Assembly: GCA_965240325.2 (NCBI GenBank) | Contig: OZ251240.1 | Span: forward strand, 124,001 to 188,000 | Reading direction: 5' to 3' | Origin: Rebecca billardiae RCC1528 | Taxonomy: Eukaryota > Haptophyta | DNA length: 64,000 bases | Program-made: the position numbers and the translations under genes | Shown here: positions 23,173 to 33,929 of the stretch, one piece after another | Layout: each line of letters opens with the position of its first letter | Numbering within the stretch: the stretch's first letter is position 1 | Notes under the pieces: generated by a model | Told to the model about the DNA's origin: nothing | The model's database searches: none | The model's input: the letters and a program-made list of their open reading frames with translations, nothing else

Positions 23173-25299
23173 ATGGTGTCGCGCGCTCCGAGGCTCGCCG
23201 CCCTCGCGCTCGGCTGCGCGGCGGCGTGCATCGGCGCGGCGTCGGCGGCGGGCGCGGTCGTGCCGCTCAACTCGAGCACCTTCGACGGCTTCGTCGCCGC
23301 GCACGAGTCCGTCCTCCTCCTCTTCTACGCGCCGTGGTGCGGCCACTCGCGCGCGCTGCTGCCGCAGTTTGAGCACGCCGCGCGCCTCGAGGGCGCGGCG
23401 GGCGGGCGGCTGTGCCCGTTCGGCACGGTGGACGGGAGCGAGAACGACGACCTCGCCGCGCGCTTCGACGTGCAGGGCTACCCCACCGTGCTGCTCCTGC
23501 GCCGCGCGGCCGCCGCACCGCCCAAGGAGTACCGCGGCGCGCGCGAGGCGCGCGCGCTCGCGGCGTGGGTGGGCGCGCAGCTCGCGCCCGAGCTGGGCGC
23601 GGTGGGCAGCGCGGAGGAGGCGTGGCGTCTCGCGCGCACCGCGCGCGCCGCCGCCATCGCGCTCCTCCCCGCCGCCGCGCCGCCCACCCTGCGCGCCGCC
23701 GTGCTGCTGAGCGCGGCCGAGCTCGACGGCCTGGCCTGGGCGGAGGCGGCGGACGCGGCCGCGCTGGGCGAGGCGCTGGGCGCGGCGCCGCCCGCGGTGG
23801 TGGTGCTCTCGGCGCTGTCCGACGAGCCCGAGGTCTTCGACCTCGCCGCGCCCGCGCCCGACGCCGCCGACGCCGCCGACGGCGCGCAGCAGCGCGCGCG
23901 CGACGCGCACGGCGGCGCGCGCGCGGACGAGGGCGCCGCGGCCGCGCTCGCGCGCGCGCTGGTCGAGTGGACGGACGCGGCGGCGGTGCCGCTGCTCGCG
24001 CCGTACGCCGAGGAGCGCGCGGAGGCGCTGTTCGGCACGCGCGCGCAGTACCACGCCCTCCTGCTCCACGCCGACCCCGACCCGCCCGACGGCGCCGGCG
24101 CGCCGTCCGCGGCGCGCGCGGCGCTCGAGGCGTCGGTGCGCGCCGCCGCGCTCGGCCTGCGCGGGCAGTTCACGTTCCTCAGCGTGGCGCTGGCGCAGGC
24201 GGCGGAGCTGGGCGAGTACGTGGGCGTCGCCGCCGACGCGCCGCGCGGCGGCGGCGCCCTCCCGCCGCCCGCCCTGGCGGTGGTGGAGGCCGGCTCCGCG
24301 CGCAAGTGGCGGTACTCGGGCGCGCCCGACGACCGCGCGGCGGTGGCTGCCTTTTTGGAGCGCGTGCGCTTCGGCCTCGAGCCGGCGTGGCTGCGCTCGG
24401 CGCCGCGCGCCGCGGGCGCGCCGCCGTTCCCGCCGCCGCAGCCGGGCGCGGTGATCGAGCTGAGCGGCGCGGAGCTCGGCGCCCTGCTGAGCCAGCCGCA
24501 GGGGCCGGGCGGCGTGCGCTACCTGCTGCTGCTGCTGTACGCGCCCTGGTGCGGCCACAGCAAGCGCTTTGAGGCCACGTGCGCGCGCGCACAAGCACCG
24601 CAAGCAGCGCGAGCAGCGCGCGAGGCAGCGCGCACGCGCGCGCGCCGCGCGCCGCCGCGCCGCGCGCCCACACCGCGCCGCTGCCCCCGCCGCCGCCGCC
24701 GCCGCCGCCGCAGGTACGCGGAGCTGGCGCGAGAGCTGGCTGGCGCGGCACACACGATGGTGGCGCGCCTCGACGGCACGGCCAACGACCTGCCCGCCGC
24801 GGCCGCGCCCGGCGCCGGCGCCGGCTCCGCGCTGGGCGTGGGCGAGGTGGGCGCGTACCCCACGCTGCTGCTCTACGCGCCGCGCCCCTCAGCCGAGCTC
24901 GGCTGGGCGGAGGTGCGCGCGCGTGCGCGCGTGCTCGCGGCCCTCGGCGCGCGTGCGCGCCTGAGGGGCGCGGGGCGCGCGGCGCGTCGGTGCGGCGCGG
25001 CCGTTGGCTCAGGCACGCCCGCGCCTCGGGCCCGTGCGCGCCCCCTTGCGCGCGCGTGCGTCCGCCCCCGCCCCCGCCCCGCCGCCCCCCAGCCGGTCGA
25101 GTACACGGGCACGCGCGGGCGGGGGGCGGTGCTGCAGTGGGCGCTGGCGGAGATGGCGGAGGCGGACCGGCCGTGGCTGGGCGAGGGCGCGGCGCGCGAG
25201 GCGGAGGCGCCCGCCAGCGCGGAGGGGCCGGCCGGCGCAGGCGCGCGCCAGCCGCTGCACGGCACCGCCGACGCCGCCGCGCCCAAGCAGGAGCTCTGA
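23173..25299 (+). CDS. Protein disulfide isomerase with two CGHS sites and KQEL tail
   Basis: Exons 23173-24578, 24714-24912 and 25093-25299 give about 603 aa; the introns (135 and 180 bp, both GTGCGC donors) are multiples of three and stop-free. A signal peptide (LAALALGCAAACIGAASA) leads to a first thioredoxin domain with LLLFYAPWCGHSRALLPQ, two divergent middle domains, a second thioredoxin domain with LLLYAPWCGHSKRFEATYAE and LDGTANDL, and the ER-retrieval tail KQEL. This is the a-b-b'-a' plan of ER PDI, which oxidises and isomerises disulfides. Both active sites are CGHS rather than CGHC, so the resolving cysteine is absent twice. Splicing of intron 1 joins FEAT to YAELARELAG, as in typical PDIs. 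Confidence 0.92.
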   Translation: MVSRAPRLAALALGCAAACIGAASAAGAVVPLNSSTFDGFVAAHESVLLLFYAPWCGHSRALLPQFEHAARLEGAAGGRLCPFGTVDGSENDDLAARFDVQGYPTVLLLRRAAAAPPKEYRGAREARALAAWVGAQLAPELGAVGSAEEAWRLARTARAAAIALLPAAAPPTLRAAVLLSAAELDGLAWAEAADAAALGEALGAAPPAVVVLSALSDEPEVFDLAAPAPDAADAADGAQQRARDAHGGARADEGAAAALARALVEWTDAAAVPLLAPYAEERAEALFGTRAQYHALLLHADPDPPDGAGAPSAARAALEASVRAAALGLRGQFTFLSVALAQAAELGEYVGVAADAPRGGGALPPPALAVVEAGSARKWRYSGAPDDRAAVAAFLERVRFGLEPAWLRSAPRAAGAPPFPPPQPGAVIELSGAELGALLSQPQGPGGVRYLLLLLYAPWCGHSKRFEATCARAQAPQAARAAREAARTRARRAPPRRAPTPRRCPRRRRRRRRRYAELARELAGAAHTMVARLDGTANDLPAAAAPGAGAGSALGVGEVGAYPTLLLYAPRPSAELGWAEVRARARVLAALGARARLRGAGRAARRCGAAVGSGTPAPRARARPLARACVRPRPRPAAPQPVEYTGTRGRGAVLQWALAEMAEADRPWLGEGAAREAEAPASAEGPAGAGARQPLHGTADAAAPKQEL

Positions 25300-25348
25300 G
25301 AACTGGGCGCTGGAGGCGCTTAGCGCTGCGGGCGCCGCCCCCTGAGCG

Positions 25349-25442
25349 CTCCGAGCGGCAGCAGCGCCAAGGGGCGCTCACAGTCACAGCCATAGGCACA
25401 CAGCGCGCTGTGAGCGCCCCTTGGCGCTGCTGCCGCTCGGAG
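25349..25442. repeat. Perfect inverted repeat, 35-bp arms, 24-nt loop
   Basis: Arms at 25349-25383 and 25408-25442 are exact reverse complements (left arm starts CTCCGAGCGGCAGCAGCGCC). The hairpin lies 50 bp after the PDI stop, so it would sit in the 3' UTR or at the cleavage region. No target-site duplication is evident. Confidence 0.97.
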
Positions 25443-27883
25443 TGGCCCGCGGCGGGCGGATCGAGAAGCCTCCGACTGCGTCAAGTCTGACTCATCTGCT
25501 GACGACTTTTGAGCTGCCATCGCAGCAGTCTTCCGCAACCGCGGCCAGTGTGAGTCGTGTGAGTCTGTGACCTGTCCGGCCGCTGCTCGCGGCGGAGTCG
25601 GCGGCGGGCGGGCCCTGGGCGTGGGCCTGGGCCTGTGTCTGTGAGTAGTCTGTAGTGTGACGAGTGTGAGTGTGACAGTGAGTGTGCGACTGCCGCCGCC
25701 GGGCTCACTACTATCATCACTATAGTCACTCGGCGACTGCGAGGGCCCGACTCCGAATGACCGAATATTAATCGTGGCGGCATCAGCGCGCGCGCCAATT
25801 TTCCATATATACTATTTATTTCCGCCGCAATCGACTGGGCCGGCGGCCAGGCCCAGTGGCACCGCGTCCGGGACTGTCCGGGACGCTCGCAACGCTGCGC
25901 CGGCGCATCACACTTTCACAGCGACGATGATGCGTGATGCCGCCGTCGTAGTAGTACGTGCCTGGCAGTCACGCGCATGCAGCGCGCAAGGTGGCAGTCG
26001 ACACAGTGTAGGCACCGGCCACCGCGCGCACTGCTGATCGTCCGACAGCGGAGCCGGAGAGTCCGACGCCCGCCGACGGCGCTTCGGAAGGTCGTTATTG
26101 TCTTCTGCCTGCAGGAAAAACTAATATTGCGCTGCTGCCGTCAAGCAAAACGAACATCTGCGCGCGATAAAAAGAAATTAAATCTTCGCCACCTTGCGGC
26201 CTCGTGCTGCGTGCTCCCGCGCCGATCACGGTGCGCCGCGGCGAGGGGGCGCGTGCACGCGCGGGCGCCGCGCCGCGCGGGGCTCCCAAGGATTCAAACT
26301 TTTCATCCAAACTAGCTACTAGACCGCAATCCCTGAGCGAGATTACTACGGGGATGAGGGAGCCAGCCGCGCGGGCGCTGGGGAGGAGGGCGCGCCGCCG
26401 CGCGCGCGCGCGCGCCCGCCCGTCTTTGCGCGCCGCGCCGCCCCTGCACGTATAATCAGCGGCCCCGCGGCAGCCCAGCCGCCCGCCGCCTTCATGACGT
26501 GCGCACAGTGCTGCACGGCCCAAATTAGCGCCGCCGCCGTGCAATACGGCGCCGCGCGGCAGTCCTTGCCGCGCGCGCGCCGCGCTCCTGGCGCCGGCGT
26601 CAGTCAGCCGCGCCACACGCCACGCGCCACACGCCACGCGCCACACGCCACACGCCACGCGCGCACTGCCGCGCTGCCGCGCTGCCGCACGCCGCACGTG
26701 GGGCGGAGCCGCTCAGCCGTGCGCGCAACCCCCCCCCTCCCCGCGCGCTGCTGCATCCCTCCGCTTGCGCCAGGCTGCGCCCGCCGACGCCCGCCGCCGC
26801 AGCTGCTGCAGCCGCCGCAGCCGCCGCAGCCGCTGCAGCTGCAGCCGCAGCCGCAGGTGCGCAGCGCGCGCGCCCTCGCGCGCGCAGAGCACACGCGGCC
26901 CGCGGGATGGGGGTTTCACCGTCCGGGCCCTTCAGCCGGACGCCCACCGCAGCAGCAGCACTCCTCTTGCGACGGCCTGCGGCCTCTGCATGGCCGCGCT
27001 GGTCTACTACGGGAGTGCGAGAGGACGCGTCTCTGGCGCCACCCCGACTATTGCGCGGCGCGCGGCCCTCAGCGCTGGGAGCAGGGCTGGGGGCACGTGT
27101 GCGCTGCGTGCCGCAGAGGGGGGGCACGCACGCGCCGCGCGCGCGCACCGCCCGCGTGCGCAGTCAGCAAAAGCGCCGCCGTGGCTCGGCCGTCGCCACG
27201 GCGGTCGTCAACGCTCGACGAGAGCAGCGCCGCACCGCCTCAGCGCGCACGCGGCTGGCAGCATAGGAAGCGCCGTGGGCCCACTGCCACGCGCGCGTCG
27301 ATCGCGGCCCACAGCGCCGTGCGCGCCGCACGCGCGCCTGCCGTGCGGCTGCTGCGGTCGGGACCCGCGGCGCCCCCCGCCCCCTGCCTCTGCGCGCGTC
27401 GGACCTGCGGCTGCGCTCATCGCCGCGCGCGCCCGGCGGCGCCCGCGCGCGTGCGCAGCAGGGCCGCAGCCGCGCCGGAGCGCATCTGACGGCGGGCGCG
27501 CCGCGCTGCTACTTGTCTCCGCCGCACCGCCTTTCCACCCGCCGGCGTCGCCGCCCGTCCATCGCTTCCCAGGGCACTCGCGCTGACGCTGCCGGCGGCA
27601 ATGGCGCCGTGCGAGTCTGCCTGTGGCGCCCGTCTACTGTACAGTGATGCCAGCGGATATGACGACGTCTGCGACTGCAGCTGTCTGACGACGCGGACTG
27701 TGACGGTCAGCGTCCGACGATTGACGACGACTCATTTTACACCGCCGACGATGTATCACGCGGCCGGGCGTACGCCAGACACATCACGACGACTCGGCCT
27801 GACCGTTATTCTTTATTATAATAATATTTATAATAATACAATAACTGAATTATTAATAATATATTTAACGACGTGGCAGCATC

Positions 27884-27963
27884 GGACAAGCGTCAGTAGG
27901 CTCAGAGTGCAGCAGACACATAGAATGCGTCCGCGCCTTCCGTCCAGGTCAGACAGTGCGCCA
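27884..27963 (+). repeat. Dispersed repeat, copy 1
   Basis: An 80-bp segment beginning near GGACAAGCGTCA and containing GCGTCCGCGCCTTCCG is repeated in direct orientation at 28394-28486 with substitutions and small insertions. Both copies follow an AT-rich tract. Confidence 0.8.
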
Positions 27964-28079
27964 CCCGCAGCCCTGCCCCCCTACGGGAGCGGGGCCGCCG
28001 GGGTCAGGGTGGAGCACCGCCTCGGCCTGGGGCACGCGGCGGCGACGGCAGATGCCGCCGCGGCCGAGCGCCTTCCGGA

Positions 28080-28255
28080 GCACTTGGATGAGGGTGAGGT
28101 CGTATTCGATGTCGCCGCCCGCCGACCTAGCGGCGAGTAGCTCCGGCAAGCGGCAGCCGCGGCTGTCGCCCCCGTGCGCCCGCGTGGGCGCCTGGATGAG
28201 GATGAGGTCGTAGGACGCGTCGCCGCGCGCCGGCCAAGCGGCGCGCAGCTGTCGC
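28080..28255. repeat. Two-copy imperfect tandem repeat
   Basis: GGATGAGGGTGAGGTCGTA near 28087 and GGATGAGGATGAGGTCGTA near 28193 head two diverged copies of an approximately 106-bp unit. Both continue into GTCGCCGC...CGGC. Not coding as far as I can tell. Confidence 0.65.
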
Positions 28256-28393
28256 AGATGAAGAGGGGCTTGGAGAGTGAGCGCGCCGCCTTATATGTAT
28301 ATATACGACTTTTAGTTTTACTCACTGATATCGATTATCAAGATATATATATATATTATTTCACCGGACGTGATGGTAAGCTACGCTATGCAA

Positions 28394-28486
28394 CGGGCAA
28401 GCGTCATCAGGCTCAAACTCAGAGTGGCAGCAGACACAGCATAGAATATGCGTCCGCGCCTTCCGACCAGGTCAGGCAGTGCGCCA
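28394..28486 (+). repeat. Dispersed repeat, copy 2
   Basis: Direct, diverged copy of the repeat at 27884; it shares GCGTCCGCGCCTTCCG and the following CCAGGTCAG. A shorter related piece (ACGGGCAGGCGTCAGCCGAG) occurs at about 29434. Confidence 0.8.
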
Positions 28487-29663
28487 TTCCATGATTTTAG
28501 ACGATACGATATTCAGAAGATCTGCTCGACAGGAATGATGACATATTCAAGTGTTGGGTTCAAACGCGAGCAGTCCTGCTAAAAACTCACCGGCGCGTTG
28601 ACGGTGCGCCGTCGACGATGACGCCCACCGAGGCAATCTTCGTTCGCTCTTCGGATGAGCAAAGCTAATCCTCCCGCCGAGCCTTTTGGCTGCGGCGAGG
28701 TGACCCGGCGTTTGCGGCTCGGCTTCGGGGAATCTGTTACCTTCCCAAAACCCCGCTCCCGTGCGTCTGCCAATCGCAGGCGTTCCCGACGCACCGCCGT
28801 AAGTCCATCTTTCCCCCACGTATTCGGTATATATAATATGTCAATAGACGTGGGTAACCGATGATGATGCTGGTTGCACACGGTTCGTGATTGTGTGTGC
28901 ACGTTGAGTCCGGACGTCCTGGTCCATGAATGAAACGTTCGAGTCCAAAAGTCGTTCCTTGGACTCTCCCACGATGGCGCCGGGCCATGCCGTGCGGCGT
29001 GCCGCCATCGTACCGCGCTGCGCCGGGCCGTACCGCCCGCGCACGCTCCGCGCCCGTGCCGCTCTGCGCCCGCGCTGCCGCGCCCGCGCTCCGCGTCGAC
29101 GTCGCTCCGCGCCAGCGCTGCTGCGCCCGCGCTCCTGCCGCCGCGGTGCGCCGCGCCGCGCGCGCGGCCGCGCCAGCCAGCCAGCCACCGCTCCGTAGCT
29201 GCTGGCGCCGGCCCGCCTGGTGTGGCGCCGGCCCTGACGTCCCAGCGGCGACGCCATCTGCTGAGATGCGCGCCCCAGGCTGCGTCAGCTCAACATCAAT
29301 AATATTTAAATAGTTATTATTATAATTATCTATCTATATATACATATATATATATATATATACATAGGCGACGCCCACAGGCCGTCTCACTCTGAGTCTG
29401 ATTTAGATTTTAGGCCGGCACGGGTGCATGCCAACGGGCAGGCGTCAGCCGAGTCAGCAAGCGGCAGCAGCAGATCGGGCAGCATATGGGACGGGGCAGC
29501 GCTACTGGATCACTGAACCGTCGCGGGGCATGACACGGATGACGGGTTGCACGCCCCGTCTCAGACTCGAACCGTCGGACCCGACTCTGACTGAAACTGA
29601 GTTACTCGGGCCGACAACTGCGAGCGGTGCCACTACGGCCCGCTGGAAGGCGCCGCGCCCGGC

Positions 29664-30164
29664 TCATGGTGCGACGCGGACGGGCACGAGGCGGCGCTCG
29701 GTGAACAGCAGGCCGAGCAGGTTGAACGGGAAGAGGAACGGGCACGTGAGGATGCAGCAGAAGAGGCCGGCCGGGGAGACTGTCTCGTGCTCCACCAGCA
29801 CGTGCCCAGGCGGCGGGCTGAGGGTGCTGCCGACGAGGAGGACCTCGCGCTGGCGCCTCGGCCTGCGCCAGGAGCTGTGGGCGGGGCGCGAGTCCTCCTC
29901 CTGCTGCAGCTGCCGCGCGAGCTCCTCGTCTGTGAGTGGGCGCCCCGGCAGCGGCGGCGGCGGCGGCGGCGGCGGTGCGTCCTTGTCGGGCGCGGCAACG
30001 CGCACGACGTCGCCGCCGCGCACGTTGGGCGGCACCTCGACGCTCATCTGCACGCCGCCGACCTCGGCGAGGAATGATTCGCCGGGGCCGAGGCCGTCGG
30101 GCACGGTGACCTCGTACATCGTGGGGTCCTTGGTCGTCTCGGCGTGGGCGGTGGGGGGCGGCAT
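29664..30164 (-). CDS. Small protein with VTVPxG-type repeats and Cys-rich hydrophobic tail
   Basis: The protein is 166 aa without introns; ATG at 30164, with another in-frame ATG just before YEVTV. The N-terminal half reads YEVTVPDGLGPGESFLAEV and then MSVEVPPNVRGGDVVRV. This is a beta-rich module of paired V-x-VP-x-G elements that I have seen in algal and stramenopile proteins but cannot name. A polyproline stretch and a charged helix (LTDEELARQLQQEE) follow. The tail GLFCCILTCPFLFPFNLLGL is hydrophobic with clustered cysteines, suggesting a palmitoylated or hairpin membrane anchor, somewhat LITAF-like. Function unknown. Confidence 0.65.
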   Translation of the reverse strand: MPPPTAHAETTKDPTMYEVTVPDGLGPGESFLAEVGGVQMSVEVPPNVRGGDVVRVAAPDKDAPPPPPPPPLPGRPLTDEELARQLQQEEDSRPAHSSWRRPRRQREVLLVGSTLSPPPGHVLVEHETVSPAGLFCCILTCPFLFPFNLLGLLFTERRLVPVRVAP

Positions 30165-30289
30165 GGGCGCGGGAAGCAAGTTCTACGCGGCTTTCAGCGG
30201 CGGCGGACGGCCGGTTGGTCAGCACGCCGCCCGACTTTCGCGTCTTGGCTTTCCAGATCTGCGTACTTTCAAAGCAAATGCGCTTTGAG

Positions 30290-31208
30290 AATAGTCCCCC
30301 TCGGGGCACGATGGCTGCCGGCAGTTGAGGCAAAAGCCTTGCCGCAAGGCTTTTGGTTCGTGATGGCGACCCGCTGCGTGCCAGTGCGGCACGACGCACA
30401 AGGGCCGAGGTATGGGAGGCATGAGAGTGCGGGCACGGCAGGGCGCGGGGGTTTGGTGGTCGTAGATGACTCTTCTTCAGGCCTTGGCATCGCTGGGCGA
30501 CTCGTATCCACCTCTCTCCAGCTCCTCTTGTCCCTGCTTCCGCATGGCCAGTGATCGACGTGCACGCCGACCGTGCACGGGCAAAGGCAAGTGCATAACG
30601 CCGGGGGAGGTCGGAGTTGTGGGTGGTGGATGCTTGCGTATCTTTCATGGAACGCCGTCAGCGCTCGCAGCTCGCCTGTAGCTTCGCTCGCCGCTCCAGG
30701 GCCGGCGTCTCCGTTCCCGTGGTAGTATACCAGGCATGACGGTGATTGCTTTTTGAATTGGGATTTTTCTGCAGCTTCTGTCGTGTATGGCTCTGGAGCT
30801 CTTCTTGGGGGTGTCTGCAAGGATCGGATGGGCTCGAGAGCTCGCGCACGCGCTGGCAGCCTCCCTCTGAAGGCTACGTGCACTGCTCACTTTCACCCAT
30901 CCAGGAGCGCAGGGTAAGAAACCGAGCAGGGAGCCGTGCGGGCAGGCGTCCGATCAAAGATCACAGCAGCGGTCGCTTGCACATGCCAAGCGACAGTGGA
31001 GGTAGATTGCAGGCGCCAATGTGCATAGATACCTCATGCACGTGCATGCCACACAACCCGTAACGCCACACGCGCCGTCGCGCCCGTGGTGTCCGGGTGG
31101 GCGCTCCCTCGTTGTGCGAGAGATGGCCCACGCTGGGAGCGATGGGCAGCCATCTCGCGAGCCGCGGCAAGGCTTTTGAGCCGGACTGGCGCCCCGAGGG
31201 GGACTATT
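30290..31208. mobile_element. 919-bp non-autonomous TIR element
   Basis: AATAGTCCCCCTCGGGGC at 30290-30307 is matched exactly in inverted orientation at 31191-31208. The element is flanked by GAG on both sides (30287-30289 and 31209-31211), consistent with a 3-bp target-site duplication. A second inverted match, CAAAAGCCTTGCCGC, sits inside each end (30331-30345; about 31164-31178). No transposase frame is visible, so this is MITE-like. Its right end lies about 200 bp before the UTP15 start. Confidence 0.72.
30331..30355. repeat. Small hairpin inside TIR element
   Basis: CAAAAGCCTTG and CAAGGCTTTTG form 11-bp arms around CCG. One arm is reused at the element's right end. Confidence 0.85.
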
Positions 31209-31404
31209 GAGAAGCGTTGACGCCGACCAAGGGAGAGCACCGACCAACGGAACGGGCCAACTCCAGGCGCGTGACAGGTCCGGACGTGCGCAGCGCGCCG
31301 GCGGCAGGGCCCGCTTGCGTCCGGTACCGGGCGTGAGAGCACTGCGAGCAAACTGGGCCATCCGGGGACCCGCAGCGGGCCGCGTGGCCAAAGCCCCCGC
31401 CGCG

Positions 31405-33309
31405 ATGGCGGCGTACGCGCCCGTGGCCGTGCGCAAGCCGCCGCCCTCCGGGCGCGAGCCGACGGCGGAGGCGCGGTACTGGCGCCGCTTCAAGCCGCAC
31501 GCGACGTTTCCCCAGCTCGCCACGCCCACCGCCATCGCCTTCTCGCCCACCGCGCCGCACCAGTTCGCCGCGAACGCGTCGGCGCACGTGCGCGTGTACG
31601 ACCTCGCGCCGTGCGCAGAGGCGCGCGCGCTCAACTGCTTCAAGAGCCAGGTGCACGCGCTCGCGTTCCGGTGCGACGGGCGGCTGCTGGGCGCGGGCGA
31701 CGACGTGGGCGACGTGCACATCCTGCAGCCCACCAAGCGCACCGCCATGGCCATCCTCAAGGGCGGGCACAGCCGCGCGGTGCACGCGCTCTGCTGGGCG
31801 GCCTCTTCCACGCAGCACCTCGCGAGCGCGGGCGACGGCGGCGAGATCGCGCTGTGGGACGTGGGCGCGCGGAGCATGCGCTCGACGCTCCGCGCGCACA
31901 CCGACCGCGTCCGCGCGCTCTGCGGCTACGACGACGGCGACGGCGCCCCGGGCGACGCGCTCCTCCTCTCCGCCTCCCACGACCACAGCGCCCGCCTGTG
32001 GGACGCGCGCGCGGGCGGCTGCGTGCTCACGCTGCAGCACGCGCAGCCGCTCGAGGCGGTGCTCGCGCTGCCCGGCGGCGGCGCGGTCGCGTGCGCGTGC
32101 GGCCCGTCGGTCTGCATCTGGGACCTCGTCGGCGGCGGCCGCCTCCTCGCCACCCTCTCCCCGCACGCCAAGGCGGTGCAGTCGCTCATGCTCGGCGCGG
32201 ACGGCGCGCAGCTGCTGAGCGCGGGCCTCGACGGCCAGCTCAAGGCGCACGACGCGCGGACGCACGCGGTGTGCGCGTCGATCAGGCTGACGGGGCCGTG
32301 CGTCGCCGCGGCGCTCGCGCCGCGCGACACGCACCTCGTCAGCGCGCACGTCGACGGCACCCTCGCCGTGCGCAAGCGCACGGACGGCGGCGGCGGCGGC
32401 GGCCGCGGCGGCGGCGGCGGCCGCGCGGCCGCGGCGGAGGAGGGCGGTGGCGCGGCCGTGCTGGGCGGCATCGGCGGCGTGCCCGGCGCGGTGGTGCCGC
32501 AGCAGCCGCGGCCGGAGCGCCACCTCGGCACCACGCCGGGCAGCTACCGCTACTTCTACCGCGGCGCCAAGCGCGCGCCCGCCGTGGAGGACCGCGTGGT
32601 GGCCGCGCCCAAGCAGCCCAAGCTCAAGCCGCACGACGCGGCGCTGCGCGCGTTCAGGTGAGACGCCGCCCGTGCTGCCGCCCCTGCTGCCGCTGCCGCC
32701 CCCGCCCCCGCTGCTGGGCTGGGCGGGCTGGGCCGGGCTGGGCGCAGAGGGCGGGGCGGCGGTGGGCGAGGCGCAGCACGCGCAGGCGTGCGGGGAGCAC
32801 GAGCATGTGCACGCACCGCGCCCCCGCCACCAGCCGCACCGACCACACCGCCCGGCGCGCGCGCCCCGGCGCCCCCGCGCCCCGCGCCCGCCCCGCGCCC
32901 AACCGGCGGCAGGTACCGCGAGGCGCTGGACGCGGCGCTCAAGGCGCACGAGCCAGCGACGGTGGTGGCGGTGCTCGAGGAGCTCGCCGAGCGCGGCGGG
33001 CTGCGCGCCGCGCTCGACGGGCGCGACGACGCCGCACTCGAGCCGGTGCTGCGCTTCCTCACGCGCAACATTGCAAAGCCGGCGCATGCGCGGCTGTGCG
33101 CGCGCGTGACCGGGCTGCTGCTCGCGCTGTACGACGAGTCGGCGTGGGGCTCGGAGCTGAACGCGGCGCTGCTGCTCAAGCTGCGCTCGGTGGTGGACGG
33201 CGAGCTCGCCGCGCAGCAGGCGCTCACGCGGCTGGCCGGCACCGTCGAGGCGCTGCTCGCCAACGCGAGCGCGGCGCCGCCGCCGTCCGACGCTCCTGGG
33301 GCGGCGTGA
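31405..33309 (+). CDS. UTP15: UTP15, WD40 subunit of the U3 snoRNP / SSU processome
   Basis: Exons 31405-32657 and 32913-33309 (intron GTGAGA...CAG, 255 bp, phase 2) give 549 aa. The N-terminus has YWRRFKPHATFPQLATPTAI, then about seven WD40 blades (IALWDV, ARLWDARAG, CIWDL). PGSYRYFYRGAKRAP and AALRAFRYREALDAAL, the latter spanning the splice, mark the UTP15-specific junction. The C-terminal helical domain has LEPVLRFLTRNIAKP. UTP15 belongs to the t-UTP/UtpA complex, which couples rDNA transcription to 18S pre-rRNA processing in the nucleolus. Length and order fit orthologues. A Gly-rich insert ([16 protein letters not shown]) precedes the junction. Confidence 0.94.
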
Positions 33310-33929
33310 GGCGCGGAGGGAGGGAGAGGGGGCGCGGCGCGATGGTGCGGTGGCGAGGCGGCCGCACTGCGCACGCGCGCGCGCCCGGGCGCGCGCACGA
33401 AACGGGCCATCGGCCGACTCGGGGGCCGGCCGGCGGCGGTCGTGTGCCCGGCCGAGGCACGATGGCTCATGGCGCCTCAAGTCTGAGATGCGGCTTGAAA
33501 GCACCGGCCATTCGGCCAATGGGCAGCCGAATATAATATTCTGCGTCGGCCGCGAGCCGGCGTTGAAGCCCGAGTTCCCTTCAATCAATAATGATGCTGA
33601 TGAAAATAATATGAGCAACAGACCGCGACTTCGCGTGCACGAAGGGACACGCCGGGATCCAGGCAGCCAGGCGAGTCAGCGATTGGCCGGCCGACTCACC
33701 AGCACAGACCAGTCAAAAGACCAAGCGCGAATCGACGCGGCGCCACCAACGGAATAATGAAACGGGGATAGCGTTCGTCATAATCGAGCAGGAATCTTGG
33801 TCGCATCTTGAGGACCGGTTGCGCGCATCATCGCCTAAACGTCAAACCGCACGCGCTGTGACGCGGTGGTGTGCACCGTCCGACGCACGGCGCCCGCAAC
33901 TCCCGGCGGCGCTGACGAACGGCGCCGAG
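33310..33929. other. Intergenic, no gene seen
   Basis: GC-rich at first, then a patch of AT-richer sequence at 33520-33620. No supportable gene or repeat. Confidence 0.5.

Larger units (their letters stand above)
25443..29663. other. Gene-poor region of repeats and AT microsatellites
   Basis: No gene can be supported in this 4.2 kb. 26612-26672 has a CACGCCACGCGCCA-like short tandem repeat; 26800-26860 is a CTGCAG/CCGCAG run; 27810-27870, 28300-28360 and 29300-29370 are AT-rich. A dispersed repeat family lies at 27884, 28394 and 29431. Long frames at 26494-27489 and 26765-27586 are Arg/Ala/Pro noise. Confidence 0.5.

Noticed and set aside
26494-27586. Overlapping frames of 270-330 codons in the gene desert
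   Set aside because: Arg/Ala/Pro/Cys noise with short tandem repeats; no start context, splice or homology could be argued.
28550-28905. Small frames on both strands around 28547-28902
   Set aside because: Short, mutually overlapping, no conserved pattern or start context.
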